This document shows, in pieces, positions 60,001-64,000 of a stretch of 64,000 nt of DNA (positions are counted from its first letter, which is position 1; every line of letters starts with the position of its first letter). Source of the DNA: Magallana angulata (taxonomy: Eukaryota; Mollusca; Bivalvia; Ostreida; Ostreidae); contig NC_069112.1 of the NCBI RefSeq assembly GCF_025612915.1, forward strand, positions 33,955,731-34,019,730, read 5' to 3'. The notes below the pieces were generated by a model. It did not search any database. It was not told where the DNA came from and was given only the letters and a program-made list of their open reading frames with translations. The translations under genes were made by a program, and so were the position numbers.

Positions 60001-60154
60001 ACAGACAGACGAAATATCACACCATGGTCCACCTCTTGGATATTCTGAAGATGTTTTTGAAAAGAGGCATGGTGTGATCAGAGCAAAACTTTTCAACCAA
60101 GAAAACCAACTCGCAAGAAGTCGAGATACCCCCTTGGCAAAACAAATTCATTGA
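57093..60154 (+). pseudogene. Split gene related to transposon-linked proteins of fungi and invertebrates
   Basis: Exons with GT-AG borders: 57093-57191 (GVPIYITKPSETAKLNL), 57301-57471 (REIISPWASVNNTHFHVGEP), 57630-57740 (VNLFIDDTSTNVSKIWQPMH), 58361-58477 (FPFRFRNNEIYSNFLGASEH), about 58636-58740 (ETIDADMKTGIAIKMEVASL, IADFNM). Later pieces: 59003-59165, about 59540-59660, 59757-59900, and 60003-60154 (HHGPPLGYSEDVFEKRHGVI, then SRDTPLAKQI). The order D-D-T-S-x-N-x-S-K-x-W, a mid S-x-x-A-D-F segment and a G-P-P...Y-S-E...E...G-V-I block recalls proteins abundant in basidiomycetes and in oysters near large DNA transposons. Stops interrupt late exons. Function unknown; assignment from memory. 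Confidence 0.45.
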
Positions 60155-61148
60155 ATCTTCATTTATTTTTTAGTTATTTTCTGAGCATTGAATTTCCATT
60201 GGTTTTTGATTGGTACAGGAATCGACTTGAACTCATAACTGAGTTGCATGAGGGAAAAAAACATTGAAAAAGCATTTAACATTGGTTTTTGGATTTATTT
60301 TGCATTTATTTTTGATTGAACGTGGCTGGATTTGGCAAAAAAATGCAAATGAGATAAATGATTTGTATGACATCACAGAAAAATGCAAAATCAATCAATA
60401 CACAATGAATGTAAAAGAAAGAATTTATCTGATGTCATTAAAGATTGTTTTTACATCACAAAAAAATCAAAAAGAAATACAAATGTAACCATTGATGTGA
60501 TGCAATAAAACTCACAAAATAAGAAAAATTAAATGCATTGAATATGAAAAAATCAAGAAATATATATCAAATTGCCAATAGTTACTCCAAATCTCTAATC
60601 ATAAAAATGCTAGCAAATATAATGAATAATAAATTTAAAAAAATCTTGTAACCAAAATGTTAATTAATATAAAGGGGAGAAATACCTTTTTTCATGATAT
60701 TTAAGCATATATATTTGGATTCCGCAGTATATAACAAATATTGATAACATGTTACATTACATTATATACATGCCCATATTGGCAAATAGGGTAACACCGG
60801 TAATCAAATCTATCTTAATTTCGTTGTACAGATATACTTATCTGGAATATTTTGTGTAGAGTTTTCAGTTAAATCCAATGTTAAATTTTAAATCCAATGA
60901 ATAGACAAACTATATACACTTATAAACTTGACTCCAAAATCACATTTGTTCACAAAAGCACTTCAATAAACAAGTGTGGCCTTTCCTTTTGTCTCGTGTC
61001 TCAAGTTTCCGATTTTGTTTTGTATTGTCTTGTTGAAGGTCTTCGGTTGAATTTGATCTAACTGCAGTTTTCTGCATTTGGTGTGCATGTACTATGGAAG
61101 ATATTTAAAATATTAAGAATTAAGTTTTGTGTGCACCGGTAAATGATT

Positions 61149-62541
61149 TTAAATGTAAAACATTTTGAAAATCAAATCATTCATTTGAATGTTGAATGAT
61201 GAAACACAGATTGTTTTAAATTCAAGTAACATTGCTGTATAATGGTTCAAAATACCTTGGACTGCTTCCAGTTTATGTTTGTCGAGACCTCTGACCTCTT
61301 TGCTGACCCTCAGTTCATCTCTGGTGAACACCATCTCAACTATTTTATTTAGCAGATAAATGCTACCATTATTTGTGGCAGCCAAAGACTTCATCTCTGC
61401 TGTCCTTAGTTGTGATGGGTTCACCAAAACGTCACTATATGTATTATTCTCATCATTGATGAGAGGCAACCTTCTCTATAAAAAAAGAATGAAAAGATAT
61501 ATGTATATTTATATATAAATTATACAACATATTGCAATATATCTCTTATGCAATTATCATTTACCTGTCCCATAGTGAAGAAACAAGATATCATATATAA
61601 AGCACATTCACTGGTAAATATTTCTGATTTATATATGTGTGTGTTCATTTGTAATTTCAAAATAAATATTCTATGCGTGATTAATTTAAGACATGATAAA
61701 ATTTTATGAAAATAAAACAATATCATCACTTACTAGCTCTTTAGCAGATGGAGTTTCTTGGTCAACAGTCCGAGAACTTGATCCTGGTGTTTCAAAAGTT
61801 GGTGTATAACTAGCGGTATGTACCGGTATACTGGTAGATGCACTTGCAGAGGTCTGGGAGGAATTCTGTAGTGTGTTTGTCAGCATGTGCAAAAATGACA
61901 AAATCCCAGATTGCTGCTCAAAGCTTAAGCCTCTGTAGTATCCTTTAGAAAATGAAAATATTTACCATTTTAAACAATTCAATCAAAATGAAGCAGTTGT
62001 AACAGTGGTTGTAAGTAAGTCATTTCATCTTTTGTCAAATATGTAAACTTACCTATAACATTTTTCACTGGAGCTGCCAGATTAAAATCAGATTGACCCT
62101 GATTTGTCTCCGTTTGGACATGCATTCCAGCATTATATCCATATTCATGGAAAGATGGATCAGGCATCTAAAACAATAACATATAAAGTAAATTTAGAGA
62201 AATTTCAATTCATTAGTTGCCCTATTTTTATAGAATAAACAATAATGATTGCTTAAATCGGCTAGTTTACATGTAACCATTTAAGTTTCTTTTGTTTACA
62301 GTTTTTACTTTCAAGTTCTTATATAATCCACGTTAATTATGATATTTAGGTACATACATGTACTGATACATGTACTAGTAAATAATAAAATATATACATC
62401 TTCAAACTCCATTGCACTGTCAATATGATGATCGTGAAAATTCTCACCATCATTTAGAATGCCCAACCCCTGGCCTATTATAAAGGAGGTAGATTCTTGA
62501 TATTCTTTCATGACTGGAGTTTTCCGAGGAGACTTTGGCAT
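61149..62541 (-). CDS. BEN-domain protein, four exons
   Basis: Exon 1 from ATG 62541 reads MPKSPRKTPVMKEYQESTSF, then an acidic DGENFHDHHIDSAMEFEDV to about 62397. Exon 2 (about 62166-62055) reads MPDPSFHEYGYNAGMHVQTE. Exon 3 (about 61940-61735) is Ser/Thr-rich (QTSASASTSIPVHTASYTPT). Exon 4 (about 61475-61250) gives LVNPSQLRTAEMKSLAATNN, FTRDELRVSKEVRGLDKHKL, EAVQGIL, the typical second half of a BEN domain, a DNA- or protein-binding fold of chromatin factors, insect viruses and transposons. Borders look like GT-AG. It is convergent with the gene at 57.1-60.2 kb and may be its partner in one mobile unit. The 24/30-bp minisatellite lies just upstream. Confidence 0.55.
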
Positions 62542-62599
62542 TTTGTTGTGGAATGACTTGGAAGGTGATTTTTAAAGAGACTTGGATGACGATTTTGGG

Positions 62600-63090
62600 G
62601 GCAAATTGGATGGAAATTTCTAGGGAGCGACTTGTATGGCGAATTCTGGAGGAGCAACTTGGATGGCGAATTCTGGAGAAGCGACTTGGACGGCGATTTC
62701 TGGAGGGGCGACTTGGACAGCGATCTAAACTGCGATTTCTGAAGTGACTTGCATGGAGTTTTCTGAAAATTTGACGGAGTTATCTGAAGTGACTTTGACG
62801 GAGTTTTCTGCAGTGACTTGGATGGAGTTTTCTGAAGTGACTTTGACGGAGTTTTCTGAGGTGACTTGGACGGAGTTTCCTGAAGTGACTTGGACGGAGT
62901 TTTCTGAAGTGACTTGGACGGAGTTTTCTGAGGTGACTTGGACGGAGTTTTCTGAAGTGACTTGGACGGAGTGTTCTTTGGCGGAGTTTTCTAAAGTGAC
63001 TTGGACGGAGTTTTCTGGGGGAGCGACTTGACCGGCAATTTCTGGGGGAGCGACTTGACCGGCGATTTCTGAAGTGACTTTGACGGAGAT
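62600..63090. repeat. Two-tier minisatellite (30-bp then 24-bp units)
   Basis: From about 62610 to 62730 units of 30 bases (GGAGCGACTTGGATGGCGAA, TTCTGGA) repeat four times. From about 62740 to 63010 units of 24 bases (GAAGTGACTTGGACGGAGTT, TTCT) repeat about eleven times, and two 30-base units close the block to 63075. Both lengths are multiples of three, so several frames on both strands stay open: ENSVQVTS repeats on the minus strand, for example. Whether it belongs to the 5' part of the BEN gene is not shown; an in-frame TAG separates them. Confidence 0.75.
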
Positions 63091-63364
63091 ACAACCGTTC
63101 CTTTCATTAAAAATCATGCTCCGAAAATCGGAGACATAAAAAACAGAGATTGGCAACTCCGCCATTAGCGTGTAAATGTTACGGGACCAACCTTACTTTG
63201 AGAACTAAAAGAGCAACAGCAATCTTGTATAAATAATTAAATTTGAACCTGATAGTGAACATGAACCTGTAAATATGTTCAAGCATGTTTTATTTATGAA
63301 ATATTTTCAAAAACTCTTTATTTAGTTTTTAAATTACTGTTTTAAAACTTATTGACTTTTCACA

Positions 63365-63500
63365 AAGTAATAGTAATGCATTACTTTACTCATGTAATGG
63401 CAATGTAATGCATTACTTCAAGAAAATTAAGTAATGGTAATTTAATGCCCTAATTCATGAAGTAATGGTAATGTAATGCATTACTTTACTATCTAATTCA
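63365..63500. repeat. Cluster of GTAATGCATTAC palindromes
   Basis: The 12-base palindrome (or its A/G start variant) occurs three times, at about 63373, 63409 and 63475, among TAATGGTAATGTAATG words. It resembles low-complexity blocks found in many animal genomes. Not coding. Confidence 0.6.
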
Positions 63501-64000
63501 CCCCAAACCTGATTTCAACTAAGCCGGAAAACATGAACATGAACATTTAACTTGGTTCTTAAATCGATAAGATTGTATATATTATATGATGTTTAAGTCT
63601 TTCAAAATGTATAATCCATTATAGATTTTGCTTACAATGCATTGTTTAAAATTTAAATTCAATTTAATGAACTAAAGAGCCAACGAACGAGAAGGCAAAT
63701 TCAGACTTGGTTTTTATTTTCTTTGTACAAAATTCCTTTGGAGACGAACAGCAGTCATACCGCAAGTCATACCGAAAGCCAATGAAACATCTATTTAATT
63801 TGTAAAACATCTGTGTATAACCCGTCCCGATTTTAATTCCGGCTTGCGCATGGAGTTTGGTAGTATTATGGTGAAAGATTGTCAAAATAAAATTCACAAC
63901 TTTTCAAAAATGGCATATTGCGTTTGCAAACTTTAATTTCGATTCCACCATCAACCTTTTCTATTGATTAATGAGCTCGTACACCAACTGAATCTTTAAC
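63501..64000. other. Window end, nothing recognised
   Basis: A 77-residue minus-strand frame at 63664-63897 has no motif I can name. Confidence 0.35.

Noticed and set aside
62535-63094. Long overlapping frames on both strands (KLRPSHFR and WTEFSEVT repeats)
   Set aside because: They follow from 24- and 30-bp units being multiples of three; at most one strand could be coding and nothing shows it.

Overview
The window looks like a piece of a metazoan nuclear genome, most probably a marine bivalve mollusc (oyster-like). This is inferred from high A+T content, GT-AG introns inside most coding remnants, hairpin-ended repeats with tetranucleotide (ACAG) tracts of the pearl/HINE kind, and a repertoire (Kolobok, Harbinger, Mutator-like, RecQ-like, P2X7-C-like, BEN) that I associate with bivalves. 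I recognise no ordinary host housekeeping gene; almost all coding sequence belongs to, or looks like, mobile elements, many inserted in one another.

Layout. 1-1.9 kb: 3' part of an LTR retrotransposon with an integrase reading frame. 2.6-5.8 kb: a gag-plus-LTR fossil (copy A) carrying a Helitron-like insertion; relatives lie at 35.6, 37.0-38.0 (copy B) and 46.9-47.9 kb (copy C). 6.5-10.9 kb: a decayed Mutator-like transposase gene split by a PIF/Harbinger element, itself hit by a TA-flanked MITE (three levels). 11.1-19.3 kb: a complete-ended 8.2 kb Kolobok-type transposon (TTAA duplications). 19.4-22.3 kb: two nested tandem-repeat, hairpin-ended Helitron-like elements. 22.7-29 kb: assorted relics (Myb-like exon, tyrosine-recombinase fossil, SGNH-like fragment, an ISL2EU-like transposase with an internal duplication). 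29.65-33.98 kb: a second, compact 4.3 kb Kolobok element with THAP/DDE transposase. 34.7-36.5 kb: MITE and a 96-bp minisatellite. 38.3-41.2 kb: RecQ-like helicase and DUF6589-like genes, tail to tail. 41.2-43.6 kb: another hairpin-ended repeat, a third Kolobok relic and a Helitron-like repeat with a tRNA-like segment. 44.7-46.4 kb: a BEL/Pao-like gag fossil. 48.4-53.4 kb: Myb/SANT-like and other relics plus a pogo-type MITE. 56-63.5 kb: TTGGGCC tandem repeats, a 150-bp palindrome, a split gene with segments recalling fungal transposon-linked proteins, and a convergent BEN-domain gene followed by 24/30-bp minisatellites.

Main point. The two complete-ended Kolobok elements belong to clearly different lineages (different terminal repeats, different N-terminal transposase domains), yet both carry, tail to tail with the transposase, a second multi-exon gene encoding the cysteine-rich domain otherwise known as the cytosolic C-terminal (ballast) region of the P2X7 receptor. 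This suggests the P2X7-type domain is a regular accessory component of these transposons. The same convergent two-gene layout recurs for RecQ/DUF6589 and for the 57-62.5 kb gene pair, and the Harbinger element has its two genes threaded through each other's introns.
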